A DNA stretch of 64,000 bases from Bradyrhizobium sp. WBOS07. Lineage in GTDB: Bacteria; Pseudomonadota; Alphaproteobacteria; Rhizobiales; Xanthobacteraceae. The stretch lies in the NCBI RefSeq assembly GCF_024585165.1, contig NZ_CP029008.1, positions 2,232,001 through 2,296,000 of the forward strand. The letters run 5' to 3'. Below the pieces are notes generated by a model. It was not told the origin of the DNA and ran no database searches. It saw only the letters and a program-made list of their open reading frames with translations. Below, piece by piece: positions 54,099 through 63,418 of the stretch (positions are counted from its first letter, which is position 1; every line of letters begins with the position of its first letter). The position numbers and the translations under genes were made by a program.

Positions 54099-55132
54099 GC
54101 CGGCTCGTCGTCGCCAGCATCGGACCTGCAAGCTCCGTCCAGGATGGCGGCCGCTTCGGCGCGCAGCGCTACGGCCTGACAGTGAGCGGTGCGATGGATC
54201 GGCTGTCGCTGGCTGCGGCGAACACGCTGGTCGGCAACGCGCCGTTCGCCGCCGCCGTCGAGATCGGTCCGTTCGGTGCCGCCTTCACCGCCCGTGACGG
54301 CGCCGTGCGCGTGGCGATCTCGGGGGCGCCGCGCAACACGGACGTCGCCGGAAACCCGGTCGCCATGGACACGTCGGTGACGCTGAAGGACGGCGAGACG
54401 CTGACGCTGGGCTTCGCCCGCGGCGGCGCCTTCACCTATCTCGCGATCGAAGGCGCCATCACCGGCGAACGCGTGTTCGGCAGCCTTGCGGTCAATGCCC
54501 GGGCCGGCCTCGGCAGCCCCTACCCGCGCCCGCTCCAGGTCGGCGACGAATTCAGCGTCGATGCCGCGAGCGGCGCAAGCGAGCTGCGCATCGAATTGCC
54601 GAAGCCCGCGAGCGGGCCGATCCGCGTTCTGCTGGGACCGCAGGACGACGAGTTCGACGACGCCAACAAGGCGCTGTTCCTGAACAGCGAGTGGAAGATC
54701 TCGGCGACCTCCGACCGGATGGGCTACCGGCTCGAAGGCCCCGCGATCAGGCATCTGCACGGCCACAACATCGTCTCCGACGGCACCGTCAACGGCAGCA
54801 TCCAGGTGCCCGGCAACGGCGCGCCGATCGCGCTGATGATGGACCGCGGCACCTCCGGCGGCTATCCGAAGATCGCAACCGTGATCACCGCCGACATCGG
54901 TCGCCTCGCGCAGACCTCGGCGGGAACGGCGTTTCGCTTCAAGGCCGTCAGCATGGCCGAGGCGCAGGACGAGGCGCGAAAGTTCGCGCAAGCGATCCGG
55001 ACCCTGCCCGATCGCCTGCGCGCGGCCGACAGCGTTGCGCTCAACATCGAGGCCCTCAGCGATGCCAACGTGGCGGGCCATGCGGTGAACGCGGTCGATG
55101 CCGGCACCTGGCAGGTCACCGCGGAGCCCTAG
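54095..55132 (+). CDS. pxpC: 5-oxoprolinase subunit C
   Basis: This 345-residue protein is PxpC (KipA / biotin-dependent carboxyltransferase family), with [18 protein letters not shown] and [18 protein letters not shown] near its N-terminus and [13 protein letters not shown] near the C-terminus. It starts within ATGA at the pxpB stop. With PxpA and PxpB it forms the enzyme. Confidence 0.94.
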   Translation: MSRLVVASIGPASSVQDGGRFGAQRYGLTVSGAMDRLSLAAANTLVGNAPFAAAVEIGPFGAAFTARDGAVRVAISGAPRNTDVAGNPVAMDTSVTLKDGETLTLGFARGGAFTYLAIEGAITGERVFGSLAVNARAGLGSPYPRPLQVGDEFSVDAASGASELRIELPKPASGPIRVLLGPQDDEFDDANKALFLNSEWKISATSDRMGYRLEGPAIRHLHGHNIVSDGTVNGSIQVPGNGAPIALMMDRGTSGGYPKIATVITADIGRLAQTSAGTAFRFKAVSMAEAQDEARKFAQAIRTLPDRLRAADSVALNIEALSDANVAGHAVNAVDAGTWQVTAEP

Positions 55133-55166
55133 ACGCAACAACAAGACCCGAAGGCGGAGAGCATCC

Positions 55167-55934
55167 ATGAAGACGATCGATCTCAATTGCGACCTCGGCG
55201 AAGGATTCGGCGCGTGGGAGATGGGCAACGACGCCGCCATGATCGAGCTCGCAAGCTCGGTCAACGTCGCCTGCGGCTTCCATGCCGGCGACCCCGACAT
55301 CATGCGCCGGACGGTGGAGCTGGCGAAGGCGCGCGGCGTCTCGGTCGGCGCCCACCCTGGGTATCGGGACCTGCACGGGTTCGGCCGCCATCCGATCGCG
55401 GGCCTCAAGGCTTCCGAGATCGAGAACCTCGTCGCCTATCAGATCGGCGCATTGCAGGCGATCGCGACCGCGGCCGGCCACAAGGTCACGCATGTGAAGG
55501 CGCATGGCGCGCTCTCCAACGTCGCCTGCGAGGACGACATGACGGCCAGGGCGATCGCCGCCGGCATCAAGGCGGTCGACCCCAGCCTGATCTTCGTCGT
55601 GCTCGCCAATTCGAAGCTGGTGAAGGCCGGCGAAGACGCCAACCTGCCGATGGTGCACGAAGTGTTCGCCGACCGCGCCTATGAGGACGACGGCAACCTC
55701 GTCTCGCGCAAGAAGCCCGGCGCAGTGCTGCACGATGCCAAGGCGATCGCCGAGCGCGTGGTGCGGATGGTGCAGGACGGAGCGGTGGTCTCGGTGACCG
55801 GCAAGGTGATCAAGATGCGCACGGACACGGTGTGCATCCATGGCGACACCCACGGCGCCGTCGAGATCGCGCGGACCTTGCGCGCGGCGTTGAAGGCGGC
55901 GGGAATCGAAGTTGCGCCGTTCAAGCGCGGGTGA
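55167..55934 (+). CDS. pxpA: 5-oxoprolinase subunit A (LamB/YcsF family)
   Basis: This 255-residue protein is the PxpA subunit: [52 protein letters not shown] and [15 protein letters not shown] are diagnostic. The start at 55167 has GGAGA nearby; the frame is open upstream, through the 34-bp gap to pxpC. It completes a pxpBCA operon. Confidence 0.95.
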   Translation: MKTIDLNCDLGEGFGAWEMGNDAAMIELASSVNVACGFHAGDPDIMRRTVELAKARGVSVGAHPGYRDLHGFGRHPIAGLKASEIENLVAYQIGALQAIATAAGHKVTHVKAHGALSNVACEDDMTARAIAAGIKAVDPSLIFVVLANSKLVKAGEDANLPMVHEVFADRAYEDDGNLVSRKKPGAVLHDAKAIAERVVRMVQDGAVVSVTGKVIKMRTDTVCIHGDTHGAVEIARTLRAALKAAGIEVAPFKRG

Positions 55935-55949
55935 GGCACGACAGGTGCC

Positions 55950-56037
55950 GTAGGGTGGGCAAAGGCGCATAGCGCCGTGCCCACGACTTCGCGTGATTAA
56001 GACAGGTCGTGGGCACGCTTCGCTTTGCCCACCCTAC
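55950..56037. repeat. Nested inverted-repeat element, family C
   Basis: A perfect 15-bp inverted repeat (GTAGGGTGGGCAAAG at 55950-55964, partner 56023-56037) encloses a perfect 11-bp inverted repeat (GTGCCCACGAC at 55977-55987, partner 56006-56016). It lies between two convergent genes. The GTAGGGTGGGCAAAG motif recurs in Bradyrhizobium intergenic DNA. Confidence 0.86.
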
Positions 56038-56052
56038 AAGACGACGAGAGCT

Positions 56053-56205
56053 CTAAAACGGATGCACCGAGAGCGTGCCGAACACGATCGCGGCGATGAC
56101 CGCAAACGCGCTGTAAAGCGCCAGATGATGGGCGCTTGCCCGGGTCTGCCGCGAGAGCGAGCGCGCGTAGAAGTGCAGTCTGGCTTCCGCCGATAGTTCG
56201 CGCAT
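56053..56205 (-). CDS. Small membrane protein, 50 residues
   Basis: The frame from 56205 encodes 50 residues starting MRELSAEARLHFYARSLSRQ, with a C-terminal hydrophobic helix (YSAFAVIAAIVFGTL). GGAG lies seven bases upstream of the ATG, and there is only one membrane segment. It is convergent with pxpA across repeat family C. Function is unknown, but start, RBS and composition suggest a real gene. Confidence 0.7.
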   Translation of the reverse strand: MRELSAEARLHFYARSLSRQTRASAHHLALYSAFAVIAAIVFGTLSVHPF

Positions 56206-56407
56206 GGTCGATCTCCAACGCCCCATTTGCCGGAGTATGAAGGATCAACCAGGGCGGGAGGCAAGATAGCGGCGCAAATAGCGATGCGCCTCCTCCGAGC
56301 AGGCCGTCTCGCAGTCGTAAATTCTTTCCAGGTGCGGGTTCCGAGAATCTTATTCGTTCAAATCCGAGCCAGTTGGAACCGGCTCGGAGATCGGCGAGCG
56401 GCAGCCG

Positions 56408-58018
56408 TCAGTACACGTCCGCCTGGAAACGCCCGGTCTTCTTCAGCTCGGCGACGAAACTGACGGCTTCGTCGGTCGAACGCGCGCCGAACTGGGCGAC
56501 GATGTCGACCAGCGCGCGCTCGACGTCCTTGGCCATGCGCTTGGCATCGCCGCAGATGTAGAAATGCGCGCCTTCGGCCAGCCACGTCCACAGCTCGCGG
56601 CCGACCTCCCGCATGCGGTCCTGCACGTAGAACTTCTTCTCGCCGTCGCGCGACCAGGCCAGCGACATCCGCGTGAGCAGACCCGAGGTCTTCATCGCAT
56701 TGAGCTCCTCCTGGTAGAAGAAGTCGCAATCGCTGCGCTGATGGCCGAAGAACAGCCAGTTCTTGCCGGGCGCGCCGGTCGCCTTGCGGTCGAGCAGGAA
56801 GGCGCGGAACGGCGCGATGCCGGTGCCGGGACCGACCATGATGATCGGCGTCTTCGGATCCTTCGGCAGGCCGAAGCCGTGCGCCTTCTGCACATAGACC
56901 TTGAGCTTGTCGCCCTCGTTGATGCGCTCGCCGAGGAAGGTCGAGGCGACGCCGAGGCGCTTGCGCTTGCCGATGACGTAGCGCACGGAATCGACGGTCA
57001 GCGACAGCTTTCCGGGCGTCGCATTGTGCGACGACGAGATCGAGTAGAGCCGCGGCTGCAGCGGCTCCAGCGCCTCGACGAAGGCCTCCGGGTGCGGCCG
57101 CGTGCCGGAAAACTTCTGCAGCCCAGCCATGACGTCGAGGGTTGCGGCATCGCCATCGGGGTCCTCGCCCTGCGCCAGCGCCCGCGCCTTTTCCCGCGCC
57201 GCGCCGCCGGTGATGAAGGAGATCAGCTCGAACAGGGTGTCGGGCGCCGGCGACAGCGAGACGTCGTCGATCAGCACCTCGCGCAGAGTCTTGCCGTTCA
57301 CCTTCGTGGTGTGCGAGGCGCCGAGCAGCGCGATGATCTGGTCGACGAGACCGACATCGTTGCGCGCGAACACGCCGAAGCTGTCGCCGACGACGTAGTC
57401 GAGCTTGCTCTCGGAGAGATCGAACTCGACGTGATAGGTTTCCTTCTCCGACTTGCCCTTGTTGAGAAGGCGGCGCGACAGGAAGGTCGCAGGCACGGGG
57501 TTGTCGCGTGAGCGGCCCGGCTCTGCGATCGTCACCGTCACGGCCGGTGCCGGAACGTCCGGCTTGTCCGCCGCTTTGGCCGCCGGGGCCTTGTCCAGCT
57601 CCTCGTACAGCGACTTCAGCATCCGCGCGGTTTCCTTGCCGCCGGGGACGCAGAGGTTGAGCCGTGCTTCGCTGCGGCTGGCGATCGCCTCCGAATAATC
57701 GTGGCAATTGTAGCCGCACTGGCCGCAATCCTGCTGCGCCATCGCCGCCATCATCTTGCGGCGCACCGGGCGTCCCTCGGCAAGCTTCATGCGATCGGCG
57801 ATCGGCATAGTCTGGTCGTGCCAGGGCGCTTCGCCGTCGTCGCCGTCACCGGCTGCGCCCTGCATGACGGCGGCGCCCTGCTCCGCCGACAGCGGCGCGG
57901 CGACATGAGGCGACAGCAGGCCGGCGAAGAAGCCGTTCAGCCAGGAACGCTGCGCATCGGAGAACGGTGCGCTGGCGGGAATGATGTCGAGCCTGGGCGG
58001 AGGGGTGATCTGGTTCAT
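56408..58018 (-). CDS. NADPH-dependent FAD/Fe-S reductase, sulfite-reductase-alpha-like (no flavodoxin domain)
   Basis: This 536-residue protein has the ferredoxin-NADP reductase-type core of CysJ/cytochrome-P450 reductases: PRLYSISSSHNATPGKLSLT for FAD, GVASTFLG, PIIMVGPGTGIAPFRAFLLD for NADPH, and GAHFYICGDAKRMAKDVERA near the end. It lacks the FMN flavodoxin domain. Instead the N-terminal part has a Cys cluster in CGQCGYNC (C-x2-C-x3-C) and a later NLCVPGG Cys, typical of a 4Fe-4S-binding module. It overlaps the siroheme reductase gene by four bases, so it is the likely electron donor to it. Confidence 0.87.
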   Translation of the reverse strand: MNQITPPPRLDIIPASAPFSDAQRSWLNGFFAGLLSPHVAAPLSAEQGAAVMQGAAGDGDDGEAPWHDQTMPIADRMKLAEGRPVRRKMMAAMAQQDCGQCGYNCHDYSEAIASRSEARLNLCVPGGKETARMLKSLYEELDKAPAAKAADKPDVPAPAVTVTIAEPGRSRDNPVPATFLSRRLLNKGKSEKETYHVEFDLSESKLDYVVGDSFGVFARNDVGLVDQIIALLGASHTTKVNGKTLREVLIDDVSLSPAPDTLFELISFITGGAAREKARALAQGEDPDGDAATLDVMAGLQKFSGTRPHPEAFVEALEPLQPRLYSISSSHNATPGKLSLTVDSVRYVIGKRKRLGVASTFLGERINEGDKLKVYVQKAHGFGLPKDPKTPIIMVGPGTGIAPFRAFLLDRKATGAPGKNWLFFGHQRSDCDFFYQEELNAMKTSGLLTRMSLAWSRDGEKKFYVQDRMREVGRELWTWLAEGAHFYICGDAKRMAKDVERALVDIVAQFGARSTDEAVSFVAELKKTGRFQADVY

Positions 58019-59799
58019 GCGGACACCTGTGCATCGGCAAGCTTGCGCAGCGTTTCGCCGTCATGGCGGCGCGCGAAGGAGAGAAAGGTTTCGTCGGGCG
58101 ACGAGCGATGGGCGATATAGGCCTTGAGCAGCGCCTCGACCGTCTTCGGCGCATCGTCGGCCTTGAGGTCGTGATAGACCTCCTGCCCGACATCGGCGTC
58201 CGGGCCGAACCCGCCGCCGGTGAAGAGGTGATAGCCCTCGACCGTGTCGTCCTCGCCAACGGGCACGCGTGCGCCGATCAGGCCGATGTCGCTGATGTAA
58301 TGCTGCGCGCAGGAATGATGGCAGCCGGTGACGTGGATGTTGACCGGCTTGTCCATCGCCACCCGCGGCTCGCACCAGTCGCCGATCTCGGCGGCGTGGC
58401 GCTTGGTGTTCGCCGCGGCGAAGCGGCAGCCGGCATTGCCGGTGCAGGCGATCAGGCCGGCGCGGATGTGCGAGGCCTCGACCGCGAGCCCGATCTGCTT
58501 GACCGCCGCGATGGCAAGCTCGACGTTCTCCTCGCGCACGCCCGATATCAGCAGGTTCTGCCAGACCGTGAGCCGGATCTCGCCGTCGCCGAGGTCGTGC
58601 GAAACCTTGGCGAGCCCCCGCATCTGGTCGCTTGTCAGCTTGCCGAGCGTCAGCGACACGCCGATCCAGTTGAGACCGTCCTGCTTCTGCTTGTGCACGC
58701 CGACATGCGCCATGCGGTCGGCGGCCGGCCGCGGCGCGAACGCCTCCTCCGGCACGCGCGTGAACGGCGCCTTCAGCCGCTCCTCGACCAGCCCAAGAAA
58801 GCCGTCATGGCCCATGGCGTCGAGCACGTATTTCAGTCGCGCCTTGTTGCGGTTGGTGCGGTCGCCATGGTCGATGAAGACGCGCACGATGGCGTCGGCA
58901 ACGGCGGTCGCCTGCTCCGGCTTGACGATGATGCCGGAATATTTCGCAAAGTCCTTGTGGCCGGTGATGCCGCCGAGGCCGAGGCGGAACCAGACTCCCG
59001 GCTCGACGCCGAAACCGTCCTTCACCTCATAGGCCGTAAACGCGATGTCGTTGGTCTCCTCCAGCACGGCGATCCTGCCGGCGCCGTCGAAGGCGACGTT
59101 GAACTTGCGCGGCAGGCCGTAGAGCGAGCGGTCGTTGAGGATGTGGTAGTGCCATTCGCGCGCATAGGATCGCGTGTCGATGATCTCCTGCGGATCGATG
59201 CCCGCCGTCGGCGTCCCCGTCACGTTGCGGATGTTGTCGGCGCCGGAGCCGCGCGAGCACAGGCCGAGCTCCTGGATGCCCTCGAGCAGCTTGATCGCGT
59301 GCTTCGGCGGGATCTCGCGAAGCTGGAGATTGGCGCGCGTCGTGACGTGGCTATAGGGCCCGCAGAGCTCGTCGGCGAGATCGGCGAGGCCCGACAGCTG
59401 CCAGTGCTTCATGATGCCGTTCGGAATCCGCAGGCGGCTCATGTAGGAGTCCTGCGTCGGCGCGACATAGAAGATGCCGTAATAGCGCCAGCGGAAATTG
59501 TCGGCCGGGCTCGGCGGCGCATTGTCGAGCGCCTGCTGGCGCAGCCGCGGATAGGCATCGAAGGGATGCTCGTCGCGCTTGAACTTCTCCTGGTCGGCGA
59601 GCTTCTTGCCCGCCGCGATCACCTTGTCCTGCGCCTTGAGGTGCACGGCATCGGGACCGACAGGCTCGGCATTCGCCTTGCCGGCACTGCCGCCGCCAAG
59701 ACCGCGCCCGACCCGGCTGATCTGCAGACCGGTGGTGAAGCCTTCGAGATAGCGTTTCTGCTCGTCGGTAAAGTCGACTGCGAGCGTATCGATTTTCAT
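58015..59799 (-). CDS. nirA: Siroheme nitrite/sulfite reductase (NirA-like)
   Basis: This 594-residue enzyme belongs to the NirA/CysI family of siroheme, 4Fe-4S reductases. The cluster cysteines are ACTGNAGC (C-x5-C) and GCHHSC (C-x3-C), with NLQLREIP and the GLGGITGHKDF stretch also typical. It reduces nitrite to ammonium or sulfite to sulfide. NasS-NasT immediately upstream favours nitrite. In Bradyrhizobium a nirA gene is known to lie beside nasST, which supports the assignment. The start at 59799 is one of several possible (59847, 59880), as none has a good ribosome-binding site. Confidence 0.85.
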   Translation of the reverse strand: MKIDTLAVDFTDEQKRYLEGFTTGLQISRVGRGLGGGSAGKANAEPVGPDAVHLKAQDKVIAAGKKLADQEKFKRDEHPFDAYPRLRQQALDNAPPSPADNFRWRYYGIFYVAPTQDSYMSRLRIPNGIMKHWQLSGLADLADELCGPYSHVTTRANLQLREIPPKHAIKLLEGIQELGLCSRGSGADNIRNVTGTPTAGIDPQEIIDTRSYAREWHYHILNDRSLYGLPRKFNVAFDGAGRIAVLEETNDIAFTAYEVKDGFGVEPGVWFRLGLGGITGHKDFAKYSGIIVKPEQATAVADAIVRVFIDHGDRTNRNKARLKYVLDAMGHDGFLGLVEERLKAPFTRVPEEAFAPRPAADRMAHVGVHKQKQDGLNWIGVSLTLGKLTSDQMRGLAKVSHDLGDGEIRLTVWQNLLISGVREENVELAIAAVKQIGLAVEASHIRAGLIACTGNAGCRFAAANTKRHAAEIGDWCEPRVAMDKPVNIHVTGCHHSCAQHYISDIGLIGARVPVGEDDTVEGYHLFTGGGFGPDADVGQEVYHDLKADDAPKTVEALLKAYIAHRSSPDETFLSFARRHDGETLRKLADAQVSA

Positions 59800-59910
59800 G
59801 GTCGGTAACGAAGCTCCTGCGGCCACCTGGGTGGCATCGACGGACATTGCGCGACCCGCGAGGACCGAGGCTGGCTTCAAGAGCCGGCTTCGCTACCCCA
59901 GCGGTCCGAT

Positions 59911-59924
59911 CAGCTTCGTTGCTG
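59911..59924 (-). promoter_or_regulatory. Hexaloop hairpin in the nirA leader, candidate NasT (ANTAR) binding site
   Basis: On the transcript a CAGC/GCTG stem closes the six-base loop AACGAA, with A at loop position 1 and G at position 4, the arrangement recognised by ANTAR-domain proteins. A second hairpin (CGCT/AGCG with a five-base loop) lies just downstream. The stem is short and the second loop does not follow the rule, so this is only a candidate. Confidence 0.45.
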
Positions 59925-59973
59925 CGGGACTCGGCTCAGCAGGCACCTGTGACAAGCTGGCCGCACTGCAACA

Positions 59974-59989
59974 TTCAAGTTGCGTGCCA
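59974..59989 (-). promoter_or_regulatory. Near-consensus sigma-54 (-24/-12) promoter
   Basis: TGGCACG-N4-TTGAA matches the sigma-54 consensus TGGCACG-N4-TTGCA with exact spacing, except at the -12 C. It lies about 175 bp upstream of the chosen nirA-like start, so a transcript from it would have a leader of about 160 nt. That agrees with control by nitrogen status (NtrC) plus NasT antitermination. Confidence 0.55.
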
Positions 59990-60134
59990 GCCTGGAGGAA
60001 ATGGAAAGCCTTGTGTTTACAGGCGATTATGCGAACGCCCGGAAGATCCCGGGCCGCGCGCTTTCACGAAATTCGTGCATCCTGATCAATATTTGAGCAG
60101 TGAATTTCTGCGCCCAAAAATGATGCAGACCGAG

Positions 60135-61298
60135 TCAGGTCCGCCAACGGCCAACCGCAAAGGCTTCGAGGTGCCCCCGGATGTTGGCGGGATCGAAGAC
60201 CGGGCCAGCGAAGGCGCCGAACGCCGCTGCAGGCTGCTCGGGCGGCCGCCTGCCGAGGGCCGCATCGTACAGATCGGGCCTGAACACGGCCATCGCCGTC
60301 TTGACGCCTTCCGGCGCGAGCGCCGTCTGCCCCCAACGCACCATCTGCGCATAGAGCCAGGCGGCCTGCACTGGATCCGGGCGCCCTGCCCCCTCCCGCC
60401 CGACCAGGAGATAGCGGCCGCTTTCGCGGAACGTGCCGTCAGGAGAAATCTTCAGGCGCCCGGTCAGGGTGCGCTGGATGACTTCGGCATCGACGCCGAT
60501 CCGCTCGGGCTGCGCCAGGAGCTGCGCCGCCTCGGTCTGGTTCGCAGGGTTCTCGATGAACTCGGCCGCCTTCACCGCCGCGCGCACCAGGCCGGCGACC
60601 ACGTCCGGATTCTTGTCGGCCCAGACCTGGCGAACCGCCAGCACCTTCTCGGCGGCGCGGTCCAGGATGTCGGAGACGAAATGCAGGATGTGACCGATGC
60701 CGAGATCGACCGCGATCGAATTCCAGGGCGCACCGACGCAGAACGCGTCGACATGGCCATTGGCGAGGCTGTCGACCATATAGGGCGGCGGCAGCACCAC
60801 GAGGCGCACGTCCTCGTCGGGATCGACGCCGGCTGCGGCCATCCAGAACCGCAATTGATAATTGTGGGTCGAGAACGGGAAGGTCATGCCGAAGGTCAGC
60901 GGCTCGGCCCCCTCCTTGCGCCTGATCGCAACGACCTTCGCCAGCGCTTTCGCCGTCACCATCGGATCGAAACGGTCGCCGTCGATCTGCTCCATCAGCG
61001 CAGCATGGAGCGCCGGCGACACCGTGATGGCATTGCCGTTGATGCCGAGATTGAAGGGCGCGGCGATCGGCACCTTGACATGGCCGAGCCCGAGCGAAGA
61101 CGCGATCGCCACGGGCGCCAGCAGATGGGCGGCGTCGAACAGGCCGATATTGAGCTTGTCGCGGACGTTGGACCAGGAGACCTCGCGCACCAGCTCGACG
61201 TCAAGGCCTTCGGCAGCAGCAAATCCCTTGTCGACGGCGACGATCAGCGCGGCGGCATCGACCAGCGGAATGAACCCGATGCGAAGGGGGGCGGTCAT
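60135..61298 (-). CDS. nasS: Nitrate/nitrite-sensing protein NasS (NrtA-like)
   Basis: This 387-residue protein is homologous to the nitrate-binding NrtA/CmpA receptors but has no signal peptide (it starts MTAPLRIGFIPLVDAAALIV), so it is cytoplasmic. The ligand-binding segments GMTFPFSTHNYQLRFWMAA and CVGAPWNSIAVDLGIGHI are typical. NasS binds and holds the antiterminator NasT until nitrate or nitrite is present. It overlaps nasT by four bases. The end lies 336 bp before the nirA-like gene. Confidence 0.9.
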   Translation of the reverse strand: MTAPLRIGFIPLVDAAALIVAVDKGFAAAEGLDVELVREVSWSNVRDKLNIGLFDAAHLLAPVAIASSLGLGHVKVPIAAPFNLGINGNAITVSPALHAALMEQIDGDRFDPMVTAKALAKVVAIRRKEGAEPLTFGMTFPFSTHNYQLRFWMAAAGVDPDEDVRLVVLPPPYMVDSLANGHVDAFCVGAPWNSIAVDLGIGHILHFVSDILDRAAEKVLAVRQVWADKNPDVVAGLVRAAVKAAEFIENPANQTEAAQLLAQPERIGVDAEVIQRTLTGRLKISPDGTFRESGRYLLVGREGAGRPDPVQAAWLYAQMVRWGQTALAPEGVKTAMAVFRPDLYDAALGRRPPEQPAAAFGAFAGPVFDPANIRGHLEAFAVGRWRT

Positions 61299-61885
61299 TT
61301 CAGCATCTCCGAGGCGGTGATGATCGACTGCGCGATCTCACCGATTTTCTTCTTCTCGCGCATCGCCGTGGAGCGCAGCAGCACATAGGCCTCGTCCTCG
61401 GTCAGGCCCTTCACCTTCATCAGGATGCCCTTGGCACGTTCGATGATCTTGCGGTCCTCGAGCTGCGACTTGGTGCGCTCCAGCTCCTCCTGGAGCTTGG
61501 CGAAGGCGTTGAAGCGGGACACGCAGAGGTCGAGGATCGGCTTGATGCGCTCCTTCTTCAGCCCGTCGACGATGTAGGCGGACACCCCCGCCTCGACCGA
61601 GGCCTGGATCGAGGCGGAATCGCTCTGATCGACGAACATCGCGATCGGCCGTTTCACGGCGCGGCTGACCTGGAACATCGCCTCCAGCACGTCGCGGCTG
61701 GGGTTCTCCAGATCGATCAGGATGATGTCGGGATCGACCGCATAAATACGGGCCAGCAGGCTCTGCATCTCGCTGATATGGACGACCTGCGTGAATCCGG
61801 CCTCCCGCAATCCCTCCTGCAGGATCGCGGCCCTGACAGGGCTTTCGTCGACGATCACGATTTTGGGCGACTGTTCGGCGCTCAT
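61295..61885 (-). CDS. nasT: ANTAR-domain antiterminator NasT
   Basis: This 196-residue protein has an N-terminal receiver-like domain (KIVIVDESPVRAAIL, DIILIDLENPSRD) and a C-terminal ANTAR RNA-binding domain (AKGILMKVKGLTEDEAYVLL, then STAMREKKKIGEIAQSII). NasT binds two-hairpin leader RNAs and prevents transcription termination when NasS releases it. It overlaps nasS and forms a two-gene operon. The promoter lies in the short region shared with divergent rimO. Confidence 0.93.
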   Translation of the reverse strand: MSAEQSPKIVIVDESPVRAAILQEGLREAGFTQVVHISEMQSLLARIYAVDPDIILIDLENPSRDVLEAMFQVSRAVKRPIAMFVDQSDSASIQASVEAGVSAYIVDGLKKERIKPILDLCVSRFNAFAKLQEELERTKSQLEDRKIIERAKGILMKVKGLTEDEAYVLLRSTAMREKKKIGEIAQSIITASEMLK

Positions 61886-61996
61886 GGCTCACTCGCGGCA
61901 GGCGATTCATCCATAGCACGCCGGAACGCCCTGCAAAGGGTTGTAATTGTGGGCAATTGGGACTAGCTCAGGCCGGTCAATCAGGCAGATTTGGAT

Positions 61997-63322
61997 ATGG
62001 ATCAGGCGGCTGCGCCCAAGGTCAGCTTCGTGTCACTCGGGTGTCCCAAGGCATTGGTGGATTCCGAGCGCATCATCACGCGCCTGCGCGCGGAGGGCTA
62101 TGAGCTCGCGCGCAAGCACGACGGCGCCGACATCGTCATCGTCAACACCTGCGGCTTCCTCGACAGCGCCAAGCAGGAATCGCTGTCGGCAATCGGCGAG
62201 GCCATGGCCGAGAACGGCAAGGTGATCGTGACCGGCTGCATGGGCGCGGAACCGGAAGCGATCGAGCAGGCCTATCCCGGCGTGCTCTCCATCACCGGCC
62301 CGCAGCAATATGAGAGCGTGCTCGACGCCGTGCACCGCGCGCTGCCGCCGGCGCACAATCCGCATCTCGACCTGGTGCCGCCGCAGGGCATCAAGCTGAC
62401 CCCGCGACACTACGCGTACCTGAAGATCTCCGAAGGCTGCAACAACCGCTGCACCTTCTGCATCATCCCGAAGCTGCGCGGCGACCTGGTCTCGCGCCCG
62501 GCCAATGACGTGCTGCGCGAGGCCGAGCGCCTGGTCGGCGCCGGCGTCAAGGAGCTGCTCGTCATCTCGCAGGACACCTCGGCCTATGGCGTCGATCTGA
62601 AATATGCCGAGAGCCCGTGGAAGGATCGCCAGGTCCGCGCCAAATTCCTCGACCTCGCCCGCGAGCTCGGCGAGCTCGGCGCCTGGGTCCGGCTGCAATA
62701 TGTCTATCCCTACCCGCATGTCGACGAGGTCATTGCGCTGATGAACGAGGGCAAGGTGCTGCCCTATCTCGACATCCCGTTCCAGCATGCGAGCCCCGAC
62801 GTCTTGAAGGCGATGAAGCGTCCGGCGGCGCAGGACAAGACGCTGGCGCGGATCAAGCGCTGGCGCGAGGAATGTCCTGATCTTGCCCTGCGCTCGACCT
62901 TCATCGTCGGCTTCCCCGGCGAGACCGATGCCGACTTTGCCTATCTGCTCGACTGGCTCGACGAGGCCGAGATCGATCGTCTCGGCTGCTTCAAGTACGA
63001 GCCGGTGGCCGGCGCCACCTCGAACACAATCGAGAACCCGGTGCCCGAAGAGGTCAAGCAGGAGCGCTACAACGCGCTGATGGCCCGCCAGCAGAAGATC
63101 TCCGCGCGCCGGCTCAAGCGCAAGGTCGGTACGCGCCAGCAGATCATCATCGACGAGGTCGGACCGACCGTCGCCAAGGGCCGCTCCAAGGCCGACGCGC
63201 CGGAGATCGACGGCGCGGTGTATCTGACGAGCCGCCGCCCCCTGCGCGTCGGCGAGATCGTCACCGCCAAGATCGAGCGCGCGGATCAATACGACCTGCA
63301 CGGCAGCGTCGCGGGGTTCTGA
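61997..63322 (+). CDS. rimO: Ribosomal protein S12 methylthiotransferase
   Basis: This 441-residue radical-SAM enzyme methylthiolates Asp of ribosomal protein S12. The N-terminal MTTase domain has [28 protein letters not shown] and GCMG cysteines; the radical-SAM motif is CNNRCTFC; the C-terminal part includes a TRAM-like region. The ATG at 61997 was chosen over a TTG two codons earlier. It is transcribed divergently from nasST. Confidence 0.95.
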   Translation: MDQAAAPKVSFVSLGCPKALVDSERIITRLRAEGYELARKHDGADIVIVNTCGFLDSAKQESLSAIGEAMAENGKVIVTGCMGAEPEAIEQAYPGVLSITGPQQYESVLDAVHRALPPAHNPHLDLVPPQGIKLTPRHYAYLKISEGCNNRCTFCIIPKLRGDLVSRPANDVLREAERLVGAGVKELLVISQDTSAYGVDLKYAESPWKDRQVRAKFLDLARELGELGAWVRLQYVYPYPHVDEVIALMNEGKVLPYLDIPFQHASPDVLKAMKRPAAQDKTLARIKRWREECPDLALRSTFIVGFPGETDADFAYLLDWLDEAEIDRLGCFKYEPVAGATSNTIENPVPEEVKQERYNALMARQQKISARRLKRKVGTRQQIIIDEVGPTVAKGRSKADAPEIDGAVYLTSRRPLRVGEIVTAKIERADQYDLHGSVAGF

Positions 63323-63330
63323 GGGATCCC

Positions 63331-63414
63331 GTCATTGCGAGGAGCCCTTGCGACGAAGCAATCCAGAATCCCTCCGTTGCGGCAGTCTGGATGCTTCGAT
63401 GCGCTCGCAATGAC
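63331..63414. repeat. Nested inverted-repeat element, family D
   Basis: GTCATTGCGAG (63331-63341) and its exact complement (63404-63414) enclose an imperfect inner repeat (CGAAGCAATCCAGA and TCTGGATGCTTCG). It lies between rimO and the convergent final gene, and matches a repeat type widely seen in Bradyrhizobium. Confidence 0.8.
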
Positions 63415-63418
63415 GCCG

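Noticed and set aside
58063..59808. A 581-codon + strand frame opposite the nirA-like gene
   Set aside because: The opposite strand encodes a siroheme reductase with all cluster cysteines; this frame has no recognisable domain.
62033..63301. A 422-codon - strand frame opposite rimO
   Set aside because: It is antisense to a radical-SAM gene with an intact CxxxCxxC and lacks protein-like features.
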